Positions 1-11,015 of a stretch of DNA of 64,000 bases are shown in pieces. The notes under the pieces are model-generated. The model was not told where the DNA came from and did no database searches. It worked only from the letters and a program-made list of their open reading frames with translations. The position numbers and the translations under genes were made by a program. Source of the stretch: Rhipidocladum racemiflorum (lineage: Eukaryota; Streptophyta; Magnoliopsida; Poales; Poaceae); contig CM070576.1 of the NCBI GenBank assembly GCA_036346355.1, positions 57,893,712-57,957,711 of the forward strand. The letters are read 5' to 3'. The stretch's first letter is position 1. Each line of letters starts with the position of its first letter.

Positions 1-44
1 TGCTTAATGGCCCCTACAGTTTTGATTTGTCGTCGCTGCTGCAG

Positions 45-766
45 ATCCCGAACCTGGCACAGATATACCTCATCGGGTTCTACGAGGAGCGGGAGTTCGC
101 GCTGTACGTCTCCTCCATCTCCAACGAGCTCAGGATCCCCGTCAGGTTCGCTTCGTGCCCTTCCCTTCGCTTCCCTTCCTATGGGTTGGGATGGGTTGAA
201 TTCAGGTGCGTCTGGATCTAATAGATGTCAGAGAAGTGGTAGTGATGGCGTGCTGTTAATTCTAGGTACCTGAGGGAGGATAAGCCCCACGGGTTGGCCG
301 GAGGGCTCTACAGCTTCATGGATTACATCATGGAGGACAGTCCGGTCTGCTCTTGCCCGATTACCAGCTTCAATTGTGAAATTGGATTAGACATTTATAT
401 TTGTCTGTTAAGGTGAATGGTAGTGGATTCCTTCAACCTGGGCTGTTTGAGTGGCGTTTGCTAATTTGGGAGATGTGCAACGGCGTCAGTTTTGTTGGAA
501 TCTACTTTCTTGTGCTGGGTTGGATTGAAGGAAAGTTTTATCCTCTAAAAATCCTTTTGGTCTTGCAGTCGCACATTGTTTTGCTGAACTGTGACGTCTG
601 TTCTAGCTTCCCCTTGCCAGGCATGCTTGGTAGGTTGCCAAGTAACTGAAGTTTGAGTTGCTCATTGTGTGGTAGCAGCATTTGCTGTGTTGGTTTATCC
701 TGGATACTGATCGCTAAATGTTATCACCATCTCGTCATTGCAGAGGCCCATAAAAAGTATGGCGGC
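45..766 (+). pseudogene. GDP-mannose pyrophosphorylase-like (GMPPA) gene fragment
   Basis: Four consecutive exons are recognisable: 45-145 (IPNLAQIYLIGFYEERE...), 266-344 (YLREDKPHGLAGGLYSF...), 569-629 (SHIVLLNCDVCSSFPLP...) and 744-766 (EAHKKYGG). All have GT-AG introns and consistent phases. They match the N-terminal nucleotidyltransferase region of the plant GMPPA-type mannose-1-phosphate guanylyltransferase, a family linked to GDP-mannose supply for cell wall and ascorbate synthesis. The N-terminal nucleotide-binding exon is not seen before position 45, and homology stops abruptly after Gly-Gly near 766, where GC-rich foreign sequence is fused. Only about 80 residues remain, so no enzyme can be made. 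It lies inside the Helitron and is most likely a captured fragment. A chimeric transcript is possible. Confidence 0.8.
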
Positions 767-1726
767 CCCGATCCCGCCGGCGGCCCCTACACCGGGCAGC
801 TCCCTCCCGCTATCCTCCATCGACAAGACCGCCGCCGTCCGCGTCTCCGTCGACTTCATCCAGGTTTCCCCCTGTCCGCCGCCGCGGCCACCCCCCGGGA
901 CCAGCACGCCGATTATTTGTGTTTACGACATTTACTAATCTTATCCCTCTATATAATTGATTTCCTATTCAGGTGTGCTATCAACTTAACTTTTGAAATT
1001 TTTTTGACATGATAAATATATATCATTGAGGTTCTGGAACATATATTGCAATAGATGCTCAATTTAACTTTGCTTTTTCCTATCGATAGTTCCATACTGT
1101 GGTGCTCTTTTTGTGGCTCGAATTTGAAGATCTTAAACTACAATTTGGTTGTGATTCGATTCTTCGGTAAATGTTGTGGTGGTGGGAAGTAGGCCGCATC
1201 TTGATGGCGGCTTTCTGATGGCGACGAAGGATCCAGCTCGATTGATTCTTCCATGCTTTTTAACCTGGAATTAGTTGCCGGCGGCGGTGACTCGAGTAGT
1301 TGAGTTTGATTTCAGATTGGTTGTTCTTGTGGGAATATTGATAGATGTAACGATTGTTAGATATATTTTGATGCGTGCTTGTGAAAAATTGTCTTTTTGT
1401 TCTGTATATTGATCGATGATTGTAACTGTGTTTCTGCATGTGGAGATTGGAAGGAGGTCTAAAGGCTGGAACGCCGACCCGAGTTGCATGGGGAGAGGAT
1501 GCCAGAGCTGCGAAGCAGTACTCACCAAGCACGTCTAAGGTCCCAGAAGCCCGACGACCAGCAGCCAGCAGAGCCTGCTGCGAAGCCGGTGCCGCCTGCT
1601 CCACATAGAGCAGGAAAGTTTATTCCTCTTCCTGCTGTCAGGGGCAAAAAGGGTGCTGCTAGGAGAAGAGCGGCACCAGCACCAAGGCCTAAAAGAAAGG
1701 GGATCGAGATTGTTGATTTGTTTTAG
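759..1726 (+). other. Exon-like captured DNA of unknown origin in the Helitron
   Basis: Directly after the GMPPA piece is a GC-rich stretch with an ATG at 759 that reads MAAPIPPAAPTPGSSLPLSS... up to a donor-like gt at 865. After AT-rich, intron-like DNA, an open stretch at about 1484-1726 encodes a basic, proline- and alanine-rich tail (GKFIPLPAVRGKKGAARRRA...) ending in TAG. I do not recognise either piece. Their exon/intron texture suggests capture from one or two other host genes, transcribed in the same direction as the GMPPA piece. Confidence 0.4.
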
Positions 1727-2310
1727 TAATCTTTTGGTTTGTCACAGTGTAGCGTTGCAATAGTAATCTTTTGGTTTGATTAATATTAGGAGGTGAATTG
1801 CAATATTAGGAGGCTCAAGATGAGGTAGATCATGTTCTACGAGGTAGACTGCCCAGATATGAAGATGTAAAAGAGCTGAAGTACTTGAAGCCCTGTATAT
1901 CCGTGGCATTTGGGTCATAGTGAGGATATTGTGTTCTGGTAGGTAGTACTTTGCAGTGCCAAATTTGATTATAAATTGTCTGGACTTGCAGTGCACCATC
2001 AGCCATATTTGATTATAAAATTGACCTGATAGTGTACAACATGTGACTAAACTATTTTGAAGTCTGAACTTAACCTGACCAGCACTGGAACTTAAATTCA
2101 TACCTGAAAATCGGAACACTATCCTTTGGAGCATTATAGCATATAGTAGTTACCAAAATATATAACACCTTTTGTTTATTTGAATTGTATTACCAAATAT
2201 CGCCGTAGCGTTAGCACGGGCAATATACTAGTAAATGAAGTTGCTAGGCACACTAGCTACGAGTTGGATTTAGAGGCAACAGGCAAGCACATTCTACGGC
2301 TTTTCATCCT

Positions 2311-2538
2311 TTAAAAGCAGTCCATAATTGCTTCATCATCAATATATTTGAATATTGTTTTCTCGGTGTAGCACACCATTAAGTCATTGAACCAATTATC
2401 GGAGACTTTGTTGCGCAAATCAGTCTTGATAACCTTCATTGCCGAAAAAATCCTTTCAACAGAAGCAATTGACACAGGAAGTATCAGTGTTAGTTCAATA
2501 AGACGATAGACCAATGGAAATGTTTTATGCTTTCCCAA
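2311..2538 (-). pseudogene. hAT transposase C-terminal fragment
   Basis: A 75-codon reverse-strand frame carries the hAT C-terminal dimerisation motif: the run SIASVERIFSAMKVIKT, then LRN, then W.NDLMVCY and a final IDDE segment. This is the end of the TTF-type zinc-finger/hAT transposase family common in grasses. The catalytic and zinc-finger parts are absent. Reverse-strand DNA up to about 2815 is GC-richer and could be leader sequence of the same element, but it contains no further recognisable domain. I see no clear terminal repeats. This is a dead fragment. Confidence 0.75.
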
Positions 2539-2815
2539 GTTGAACCAGCTTTTTTTGCTAGTATGGCAACATCATTGCATTCATGAAATTCCACACTTCT
2601 CCTGACATTGAGAATATAGATTTGGATGGCGCCGGTGGGATGGGGATTTGGATTTTGGAGTGATGGAGAGGATTAGGGTTAGAGACCGACCGAGACTCGC
2701 ACCGAGTTGTTTGCCACAGGCTGCAGGGGGTAATGAGTTTCGGGCCGCGTTGGAGCAGGAGCGCACGCCCCAGTGCGCCCCACTGCTCGCTTCGCCTCTG
2801 CATATAGTTATTCAA

Positions 2816-3208
2816 TGATACATTGTAGATTTTTCAGTATATAAACAATTTTCTCTTCGTCTGACAAAGCTTTTTTTTCCCTATCATTTTCTTCCTCTGC
2901 GTGCTTCCGGCCGGCGTCCGCCTCGGTGTGGGGTACGTAACTTCGCCGCGCTTATAGATAAAATAGCTGAGCACTCGCACGTTGCTGCGACTTAAGCATG
3001 CTTAATTATTTTGTCAGAACTTATGTGCTATACTTCATGAATTTATCTTCTTCCAAATCATTAAGGTGTGGACAACAGATATCATTTCTCTATAGGATCT
3101 CACTTTATATACAATTGAATGAGTCGACATGTGATATTTCAATTTCATTTTTCAGTGTTCGAAGTTGACATGCTAAAGACCATTACACAACATAACATCT
3201 ATCATTAT
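2816..3208. other. Intergenic, no gene seen
   Basis: AT-rich sequence with a short GC-rich piece at 2890-2960. No reading frame with family resemblance and no terminal repeat was found on either strand. Confidence 0.5.
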
Positions 3209-3351
3209 AGAGATGTGCTTCTATGCTCTTCCTTTTAAAAGTTGCACAACTATTAAAATATAAATGAAGGGTAGATGATGATTACTTACCCCTTCGCTTG
3301 CTTCAAGATTTATGAAATTTGTACTAGAAGGAAAAGCATAGAAACACTGCT
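3209..3351 (-). mobile_element. 143-bp MITE, copy 1 of a family seen again at 31975
   Basis: The sequence aligns along its whole length with the reverse complement of 31975-32117, which is also 143 bp. The ends carry the degenerate inverted repeat gtgcttctatg / catagaaacac. Shared internal blocks include a gttgcaca motif, an atgaaggg..gatga block and ttgcttcaagattt. It is more decayed than the second copy and no target duplication is obvious. Confidence 0.6.
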
Positions 3352-4079
3352 CATCATTATATCATCATTGCATTCCGTATGAGACGAAAGAAACTCACAA
3401 CAGTTAGGGCACAATTTACTTAAGTTACTTTGATCTGTTTTCTGTTTTATAAGTATAGATGTGTTTACCGTCAGTCCATCCTTTTCTCTGAAAAACTATA
3501 TAGAGGTCTATCTTTATTGTTGATAAGTAATTGACTATGTTTAAATATATGATGCTCATGTTTGAGTTTAATTTGATTTGAATTTGAATTTAGAGCAATT
3601 TGGTATGCTCACAGTTTCAAGGCGGTACCGGATTATTACTGCAAATTAAGTTATGATTTTTTTTCTATGACTGGTTAATTGCATATTTTATCGTGCAATG
3701 CAATGTGATGTGTTTCCTTGTCTTTGATGGTTACAGGAAGATGGTGCGAGGTCATGAAGAAGCGAAGGATGACAAGGATGACCGAGACTAGGCAAGGTGC
3801 GCCGAGGTCCAGATGGTTGGAGATCATCAGAGGATGACCGGAGACGAAGTTGTTGCGAGTCTAAAAGACAAGGGAACGGCTGATATTACAACTTGGAGCT
3901 ACTCGGATCAAAGAGAGCTGTTGGATCACGGTTTAGATGATGGATTAACGGTCAAATTAGCTTAATGGATAAAACCCATTTGTTAGTGAGTTTCGAGTTA
4001 GCCCATGTATGAGTGAGTGAATATCAATCCTTAATGAGGTTTCTTGAGGGACAAAAAAGTCATCCAATAGTGAAGATTG
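3352..4079. repeat. Older repeat split by solo LTR 1, left part
   Basis: 3737-4079 continues across the LTR insertion into 7595 onward. It ends with a 65-bp block (4015-4079) repeated in diverged form at 7612-7676. Before the insertion the two blocks lay about 77 bp apart as a tandem pair. The GC-richer block at 3737-3960 resembles an LTR or leader segment of another retroelement, but I cannot assign the family. 3352-3736 is AT-rich with no recognisable content. Confidence 0.4.
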
Positions 4080-7000
4080 TGTAACACCCCAAAATTTTGC
4101 TTTTCTTAAATTCATGTGTGATTTGGCACTTTGGTGAATTTTTGGAATTTTCTGGAATTTATTTGGATTTATTTGGAATTTATTTGAATTTATTCCATTT
4201 TGAAATAATTAAAGAATTTAAATTTGCAAATAAATTTTTGTTGGAAATATTTTATTTGAGTCCAAAATGATCCAAAATATTTTCCAGAATTTTTCCGAAT
4301 TTTTCCGAGTCATTTGCTATTTTTAATGAATTAAATGAATTATCGGGAATTATTTTAAATATTAATTCGCTGGAAAATCCAACTCGGTCAGGTAATCTTG
4401 TTCATCCGACCGAAGTCGGACTCGAGTCCGACCGAGCCATTGACTCGGCCGAACCCACTCCTAACTCCTAATCAATCCCAACCGTTGGATCAAGATCCAA
4501 CGGCCGAGATCCGTCCGACCTGCACTGAGCCGTGTCGGACCGGACCGGTCGCGCCGATCGTGGCCGTTGGTTGTGCCACGTGGACGGCCACGATTTCATC
4601 GTCTCCGCCGAGTCCGAAGCCGACTCCGCCGCGTGTCCGCCGCCGTGAGAGCTAGGTCTCCGTTTCTGCCGACGCCGAGGTTATTTAATGCCCGGGCATA
4701 CCCCGAGGATCGCCATCCCACGCCGGTTCCGAAACCTAGTCGCGCCGCTAGGATCCCACCGCTCGCCGCCGTTATTGCTCGCCGGAGTTGGAAGTCTGCT
4801 CGCCGCGATTAACGCCGATATTGCCGCCGTCCGTCGCCCTCCGCCGTCATCAAGCCCAGATCCGGATTCCCAAGACGAGACGCGTTCGAGTACCCCTCGC
4901 CGGCGGAGCGCGCCCGAAACGCCGACGGCAAGGTCGTCGCCCCTCTCCGGTCAAGCCCGGTAGCGCCGCGTGCCATCGCCGTCCTCGAAGCCGTGCACCG
5001 TTGGATCGGTCGGACGACGGCGGTGAGTTCACGTGTTTCCCAAACCCTAGAAACCCGATTAGATCTCGACCGCTGGATCAAGATCCAACGGTTCACAATC
5101 GCCACGCGTCTTTGTAGCAAAGGCGATTATAGGATTAGATCTCGACCGTCCGATCTAGATCAAACGCCCACGAGCATCGAGTAGTTTCAACGGGTTAACC
5201 CTGGATCTAATCCGCGCCGTTGATTTTCAAACCCACGGCCGAGATTGCGCCACGTGTAGGGAAGTTGGAACGACGCGGCCAATGGCCCACGCTGGCAGTG
5301 TAGACGCCGACACGCCGGGCCCGCGTGTCGAGGGCCGCATGTCGCTGGCTAACCTACCAAGCGCCGACGTCACCCATGACGCCACGGTGGTCCCACTGCC
5401 GGCGCCGTGGTCGAGCCCCGCCGACGCCGGCCGATGACGCTACCCGAGCGGGCCCACATGTCGATCCACGTGAGCCGTGGACCGAGTCCACCGTGGACTC
5501 AGCCGAGCATGGACCGAGCCCATGGACCTACCGACGCCAGGCCAATCAGAGCAGCCACGTGTCCATGCTGACGCAATACTTAATTTCCGACAAAGAAAAT
5601 GATTTATTAATTCGAATAATGATTTCAAATTTAGATTCAAACTTCAAACGCTTATAACTTTTGCGTTTCAACTCCGATTTGAGCGATTCAAATTTCTAAA
5701 TTTGTATAAAATTAAGATCTACCTAAATATGAATTTTATTTAATTTTTGGACTAAAGTTTTTCTCTGTAATATTATTTAATTGATTATTTAAACTTTAAA
5801 TAATCATAACTTTTATGCTTTAACTCCAAATTTGATTTATTCCAGTTTCTAAAAATCCAGAAAATTATGTTCTCTCTGTTTATGGATTTTATTTGGAGTT
5901 TTGGGATCTTTTGCATAGTGTTTATTTGTGTATTTGCTATTTGCACGCTTTTACGAGTAGACGTTGAAGTCTGGGAGGGATTCGAAGGAGAAGTATTGAC
6001 TCAGGATCCAACTCAAGACCAAGAGCAAGTGCTTTTGAAGGCAAGTTGTGCTTTGACCATATTGATCCTATTTGAAATCTATTTTGATTTAAACTATTGC
6101 ATGCTAGTTCAATTAGAAAGATACTTTGTTTAAACCTGGGGTTAGATAAATACCAATTTGATATATGACACCTTGATTACTTAAGTATGTGCCATGACCC
6201 TTTGTCACCCTAGTTGTGGTTTACTAGTTGGACATTATTAAATTGCCAACATGGGTTTAGATCGTTGTAGTATCGCTTAGACACACTTTCGTGCTCATGA
6301 CATGATTTTGGATAATTAAATGTTAATATTGACTTAATGATATATTGAACCTGTTTTGGAAAAGTATCATGTGATGTTGATGGCACGTGGTGCATGGTAA
6401 TCAATCGGGTTTGATAAACGATTTCGGCCAGGGCATGTGGCAAGAGTAATCGAGGGCCAGTGTGGCATTGGGAGTGTTGATTTGGTTTTTCGGGTAGTCT
6501 TGCCCTGGTCACTCTAAGGACTTAACCTTGCAAGCCTTTGAACTGGTCATACTTGCAACCACATGGTCGGAATGGGACGGCCCTAGTTGACTAAGTCGCT
6601 AAGGACTCACTTGTGGAGCCTCAGGGTGTCGATTACACCGTTTGTGTGATTGTGCGGGGAGCGTATCGTGGTCGTGGCCAGTACCCATCTAACGGTGTGT
6701 TGGTCCCATACTTCGCCTTGGCTAAGGGAAGGGATGGTGTAGAGCACGAACCTGAGAGGACCACCTGTGTTGTTTGAGGCTTCCGAAGGCTTTGTTATGA
6801 TCGCTCATTCGCATACTCTTGTATGGCGATTCACTACCGACGTGGTGAGTGGATTGTATCTTGTGGGTAAAGTGCATAACCTCTGCAGAGTGTAGAATCT
6901 ATTTGAATAGCCGAGTCCACTGTGATCGACAATGCTCGGGAATTACAAATAAGGGTTAGATTTTACGAAAATAACTTGGATTTGAGAAGTTGGGTTGGTT

Positions 7001-7594
7001 TAACAAAGAAGATGATGGAAATATGGTTTAGGATGGGGAAAAATGTTATTTAAACTTTTTGAAAAGTTATTTATGCTTTACTTGTTTTTCTTGCTTTCGA
7101 ATCTACTTATATTACTTGTCAAATGTTTACACGCAAATATACCTTAAGCTATTCCTTTGTACCAAGCCATGCATATAGTATATTAGCTTGCATTCTGCAT
7201 GACTTGTCGAGTACCAAGTACTCACCCTTGCCTCAACACAATACCAGTTGAAGAGGAGACTACGCCAGCTTCGGAGGAGGAACTCCAAGAGGACCCGTCT
7301 ACTTAGGGATGCGAGCCCAGTCAGTTGCCTGTGGTATACTGGATGGCGCCACGAAGTTTATTTGATTTTCCGCTGCTATTATTTCTCTTTTAATAAGTTC
7401 TGCCTTGCAAGGCATATATTTGTAACTTGGCCATAAGGTCGAGTAACCCTTTGATTATTTAAATAAAGTACTTTGATAGTATCGTTTGGTATGATTGTGA
7501 TATATACCGATGTTAAGACTGTGTGCACTAGCGCGTTCCTGGACTAGTGCTGAATACACAGAGGGTCCGGATTTGCAAATTCGGGGTCCCGACA
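4080..7594 (+). mobile_element. Solo LTR 1, long Ty3-gypsy type (3515 bp)
   Basis: It begins TGTAACACCCC and ends GGGTCCCGACA, and is flanked by a perfect 5-bp target duplication, gattg (4075-4079 and 7595-7599). No internal retroviral genes are present, so it is a solo LTR left by recombination. Long LTRs starting TGTAACACCCC are typical of Tekay/Del-like chromoviruses; family assignment is an inference. A TATA-like ttatttaat at 4680 marks a likely promoter about 600 bp in. It shares internal landmarks with the LTRs near 9465-12580 and 27442-30505: an acceptor plus acidic exon (5961-6040), an AG|GCAAGT donor (6041), a conserved block around 6861-6892, a palindrome at 7209-7223, and an acidic second exon (7248-7306). 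Confidence 0.87.
5961..7306 (+). other. Candidate two-exon acidic peptide ORF in solo LTR 1
   Basis: Exon A 5961-6040 follows the acceptor gagtag and encodes an acid-rich run (DVEVWEGFEGEVLTQDPT...), ending at a GC donor, AAG|GCAAGT. Exon B 7248-7306 follows a pyrimidine tract and AG. In the phase used by the other two LTRs it reads VEEETTPASEEELQEDPST and stops. Exon A is one base out of phase with exon B in this copy, so the frame is broken by an indel, as expected for an old solo LTR. The inferred intron is 1207 bp, close to 1196 and 1171 bp in the sister LTRs. Function is unknown. Confidence 0.4.
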
Positions 7595-8889
7595 GATTGC
7601 TCCTAGTAGATGAGTGAATCTCAACCTTCAATGAGATTTCTTAAGAGCTAAGAAGGTCATCCAATGATGAAAATCACTCTGAAGTTGCTATAAATAGAGG
7701 GGGAGAGGGTTGCCTCTCCCTTGAAGGTTTTGGTGCTCATTTGAATTTTACCCACCTTATTGTGAGGCTTTGTAAACTTTCCATCAAAAGAAATACAATT
7801 TCATTTTCTTACTTTTGAATTTAAATTTCGTATTTACATTATATCTTAAATTCAGCAATTTAAATCCAGTATTTATATTCAAGCAATTTAAATTCCGCAC
7901 ATTTGGATTTGCCTCCCCTCTTTCTAAATGCTTGTAGTTTTTGTGCCAAGGATGAATTGTTGACGAATGAAGCTTTCTTAGATCATATCCCAATGATTTA
8001 TGCACCACTTCTTTTGTTTTTTCTCTCAATAACCGATCTTTTGCTAAATCTTCGAGAAATCTTTGTAGATAATGTTTGAGGAGTTTTTCTCTTATGTTCT
8101 TGCTTGCTTTGTTGTGTGGGAGGTTACCTAAGATCATCTTGATCATTAAAATCTCACAAGCAAGTTCAAAATCAAGATTTTGATTTTTGATCGAACTTGG
8201 TGCACTCTTCCTTCATTTCAAAAAAAGTTCAAAACTTTGACATCAATTCTTTGGATTAAAGGTTGGAATAGGTTCCTGACCTCCACAAGAATGTGCATTT
8301 CAAGTTTCATGGGATTTGGACCAGCCAATGAAAAGATCCATTATTTTTACCTTTAACATCGTGTTGAGTTTTTGAGGCTGGCACTATCGCCCTTAAGGAG
8401 CGGTAGTACCGTAAATCTGGCACTACCACCTTCTGGAGCCAATAGTACTGCCCTCACTTTGAATTGACAAATTTCATTGTTTCCTAAGGTGTTTGGTTTT
8501 TTGTTGCCATCTACTTATCTAGTAGGTGAGGAAAATTTTTATTTGGGATTATTTACCCCTCTCTTATTGCTATTTTGGTCCTTCACTCTCCATCACTCTG
8601 GACACATCGATCCAGTAACCACAGTACCACACCATCTACCATAGCTTTGACCGTTTCAACCCTGCTTTGTGTCTACCGCATATCCTCAGAACCACCACCC
8701 CGCTTCCTTGTTATCTGCGTATGTAGCCTCCTATCAGAACAGTTGGTGCAGCAGCCATAAGACCATTCTATATCGCCATCGACGACTGACATGACCCGAG
8801 GCTGGCACTAGCCACTAGCGCATCATCGTACAACCCACACGCCATCACACAATCACACTTTTGTGATGACATTGCCCTTGCCGATTGTG
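7595..8889 (+). repeat. Older repeat split by solo LTR 1, right part, plus unassigned DNA
   Basis: This resumes the sequence interrupted at 4079. A good TATA box (ctataaatagaggg) sits at 7689-7702, followed by a leader-like stretch, so this may be an LTR of a different, older retroelement. Around 8380-8450 there are alternating ggcactac / ggtagtacc motifs with local dyad symmetry. No coding domain was found in 8460-8889. Confidence 0.4.
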
Positions 8890-9215
8890 ACTCTTGGGAG
8901 TACGTACTCCCACTTTCAATATACTATTTAAATGATGTTGTTATACCTTTTTATCCTTTTGAGTATACTCTGATACTGATTATAAGATACTCTAAAGTGA
9001 GTTCCACAAAAATTTTTGTTAAAGTTTACCTTTTATAGCATAATTTTTTTATATACTCTTTTTACATATAGAAAAAGGTATATAGCAAAAATAAAAGGTT
9101 TCGATGAATTTTTTTCAACAATGTCGCATTGTAGTATCTTAAAATTATTATTTGAGTATATTGAAACATTCGTTTAAGTGGTATGCTGAAGGTAAGAGTA
9201 CGTACTCCCAAGAGT
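8890..9215. mobile_element. Fold-back MITE (326 bp)
   Basis: The terminal inverted repeats ACTCTTGGGAGTACGTACTC and their complement lie at 8890 and 9215. Each end contains the self-palindrome ggagtacgtactcc. Imperfect inverted symmetry continues inward (tatactct..., agataccttt-like blocks), so the whole element can fold back. No clear target duplication was found. Confidence 0.65.
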
Positions 9216-9464
9216 ACGAAAAAAACTTCATATATATATATATATACACACACACGACAAGAGATCATGGGCTATTGCCAATGAATCACACCGCGTTGTA
9301 TGCACATCCATAACACGTGGTAATAGGGATCGAGGACTCGGAGACTGGGTTCAGGCTCACCTCGTGTGTTTTTGTTGGGCCCATATGTCGACGAGAAATA
9401 AAAGTAGGGGAAGACGGGAAAGAGAGGATGTGTGAGAGAGAAGTCAGAAAAAGTTAGGCCGCGT
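9216..9464. other. Intergenic, no gene seen
   Basis: Includes a short TA/CA microsatellite at 9230-9256. The rest is single-copy-looking DNA without a convincing reading frame. Confidence 0.4.
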
Positions 9465-10546
9465 GTCAGCATGCCCCAAAATTTCGAAACCCTAATTGCA
9501 AACCCTAATCGAGTTTAATTAAAGTTTAATCGTTCTTGATCTAGATCTTGGGTTGTTAGGGGTTTGGGAGGTTTGGAAAAGGGGAGTGGTTGAAGAACTT
9601 ACCTGTTGTCTCGCTCGGACCGGTCCTTGCGCGCACCGCCCAGTCCGTCGTCGCCGTCGCATCGGCCACCTGCTCCCCCTCTCGCGCTTGGTATTCGAGG
9701 GTCACGTCGCCACGCTCGCCCGCATCAGCGCCCGCCTCGCCGCTCGCGTCTGCCTGCTCCGCTCCTCACGCAGGTCGTCGCCTTGGACGCCGCGCTCACC
9801 GACTCCGCGCGACCCGCCGTGCCGTCGCCTCCGCCTCCTACTCCCGTCACCTCCATGCCCATGCCTCCGCCCCTACCGCGCACAGCTATAAAAGCCGTAT
9901 GCTCGCCCTCCGCCCTCGAGCTCACCTCTTCGTCTCCTTCGGTGAGCTCCGCCCCGCCCTCCTTCTCCACCGTCGCTCGAATCCCATCGCCTCCCCCTTC
10001 ATCTCCCTCGGCTCCGGCCGAAGCCGCGCCAAGCCACCCGATTCCCTGCCTTTGCCCTGAAACCCTAGCCCGCCTCTTCGTCTCCCCCGCCGAGCCCTCA
10101 CATATTCCCGAGCCCCGGCCTCACCCCGTCCGCCTTGCCCCGCCCTCGCCGCCGCTTTGCCTCGCCCTTGCCTTAACCCTAGCCCTCTCCGCTTGATCGA
10201 TCGATCAATCAATCTGTCTCTCTACGCCGAGGGACCCACCGGTCAGCCCCCTTAAACCTGTGCCCACTCGCTCATTGTGGCCCCACCTGTCAGCCACCCT
10301 CGAACCGCTGACAGGTGGGCCCCACTTGTCAGTCGGCCGGTCGCGCGAGTTGGGCCGGCCCAGCTCCCCGCGCGCATGTGTTCGCGCCCGCGGGCCGTTC
10401 GGCCGAGTGGGACGTGCCACTGTGCGGCCCAGCACTGTTTTGGCATTTTCCATTTTCTTTTCGGATTTAATTAATCTGAGAAAATCCGTTAAAAATTCCA
10501 AAAATCCCCGAAAAACTCCCAAAAGCCCAAAAATACACTATCCTAA

Positions 10547-10834
10547 GAGCATCTCCAAAAGAGGGCCCTAAAAATGAGCCTTAAATTTTAATTTAGGACC
10601 CCAACTAATTAGATTTAGGGCTCCAATGAAACATTCACTCCAGCAATTAGGCCCTAAAACTCAATGAAGATAGGGCTCAATCACAGAGTTGCTAAATATA
10701 GCTACTCTCACATGGGCCCTAAAACAATTTGATAAATTTTAACAATTTAGGGTCCTTGTTGGAGTTGATCTTTTCCTCTAAAAGCCCTATAATTCAAGTT
10801 AAGACCATATTTAGGGCCCCTCTTGGAGATGCTC
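10547..10834. mobile_element. Tourist-type MITE, family gagcatctcc, copy 1 (288 bp)
   Basis: Terminal inverted repeats gagcatctccaa and ttggagatgctc are flanked by the 3-bp duplication TAA (10544-10546 and 10835-10837), the PIF/Harbinger hallmark. It is nearly identical to 15644-15930 and is inserted in solo LTR 2. Confidence 0.9.
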
Positions 10835-11015
10835 TAACCGTTTTGAGCCACTGAGTCCAAATACGATCTCCGTTTCGCCATTCGAAGTCCACAAATTTCT
10901 AAAAATACCCAAAGTGCCCTCCTTCCCTCCCGGCTCCTCTCGTTTCTATTTCCGGTTTTTCTTTCCGTCGTTTTATTTCTTGCTCGTGTTTTATTGTGGC
11001 TTTTGTGTGCGCTAG

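Larger units (their letters stand above)
1..2231 (+). mobile_element. 3' part of a gene-fragment-carrying Helitron
   Basis: The 3' end has the Helitron signature: a short GC stem (ccgt at 2203-2206 pairing with acgg at 2216-2219), then an AT-rich spacer and CTAG at 2228-2231 followed by host T. There is no inverted repeat and no target duplication, as expected for Helitrons. Upstream on the same strand lie exons of a GMPPA-like gene joined directly to unrelated GC-rich exon-like DNA, the usual result of Helitron gene capture. The 5' TC end lies outside the window, so total length and autonomy are unknown. No Rep/helicase coding is visible, so a non-autonomous element is inferred. Confidence 0.75.

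Noticed and set aside
7248..7436. Arg-rich reading of LTR 1 exon B (RRLRQLRRRNSKRTRLL)
   Set aside because: This is the frame complementary in phase to the acidic one. The other two LTRs keep the acidic frame and stop, not the basic one.
9590..10196. Long overlapping GC-rich open frames (up to 196 codons)
   Set aside because: Low-complexity Pro/Ser/Ala coding in several frames at once, located in the leader region of a long LTR; no family resemblance.
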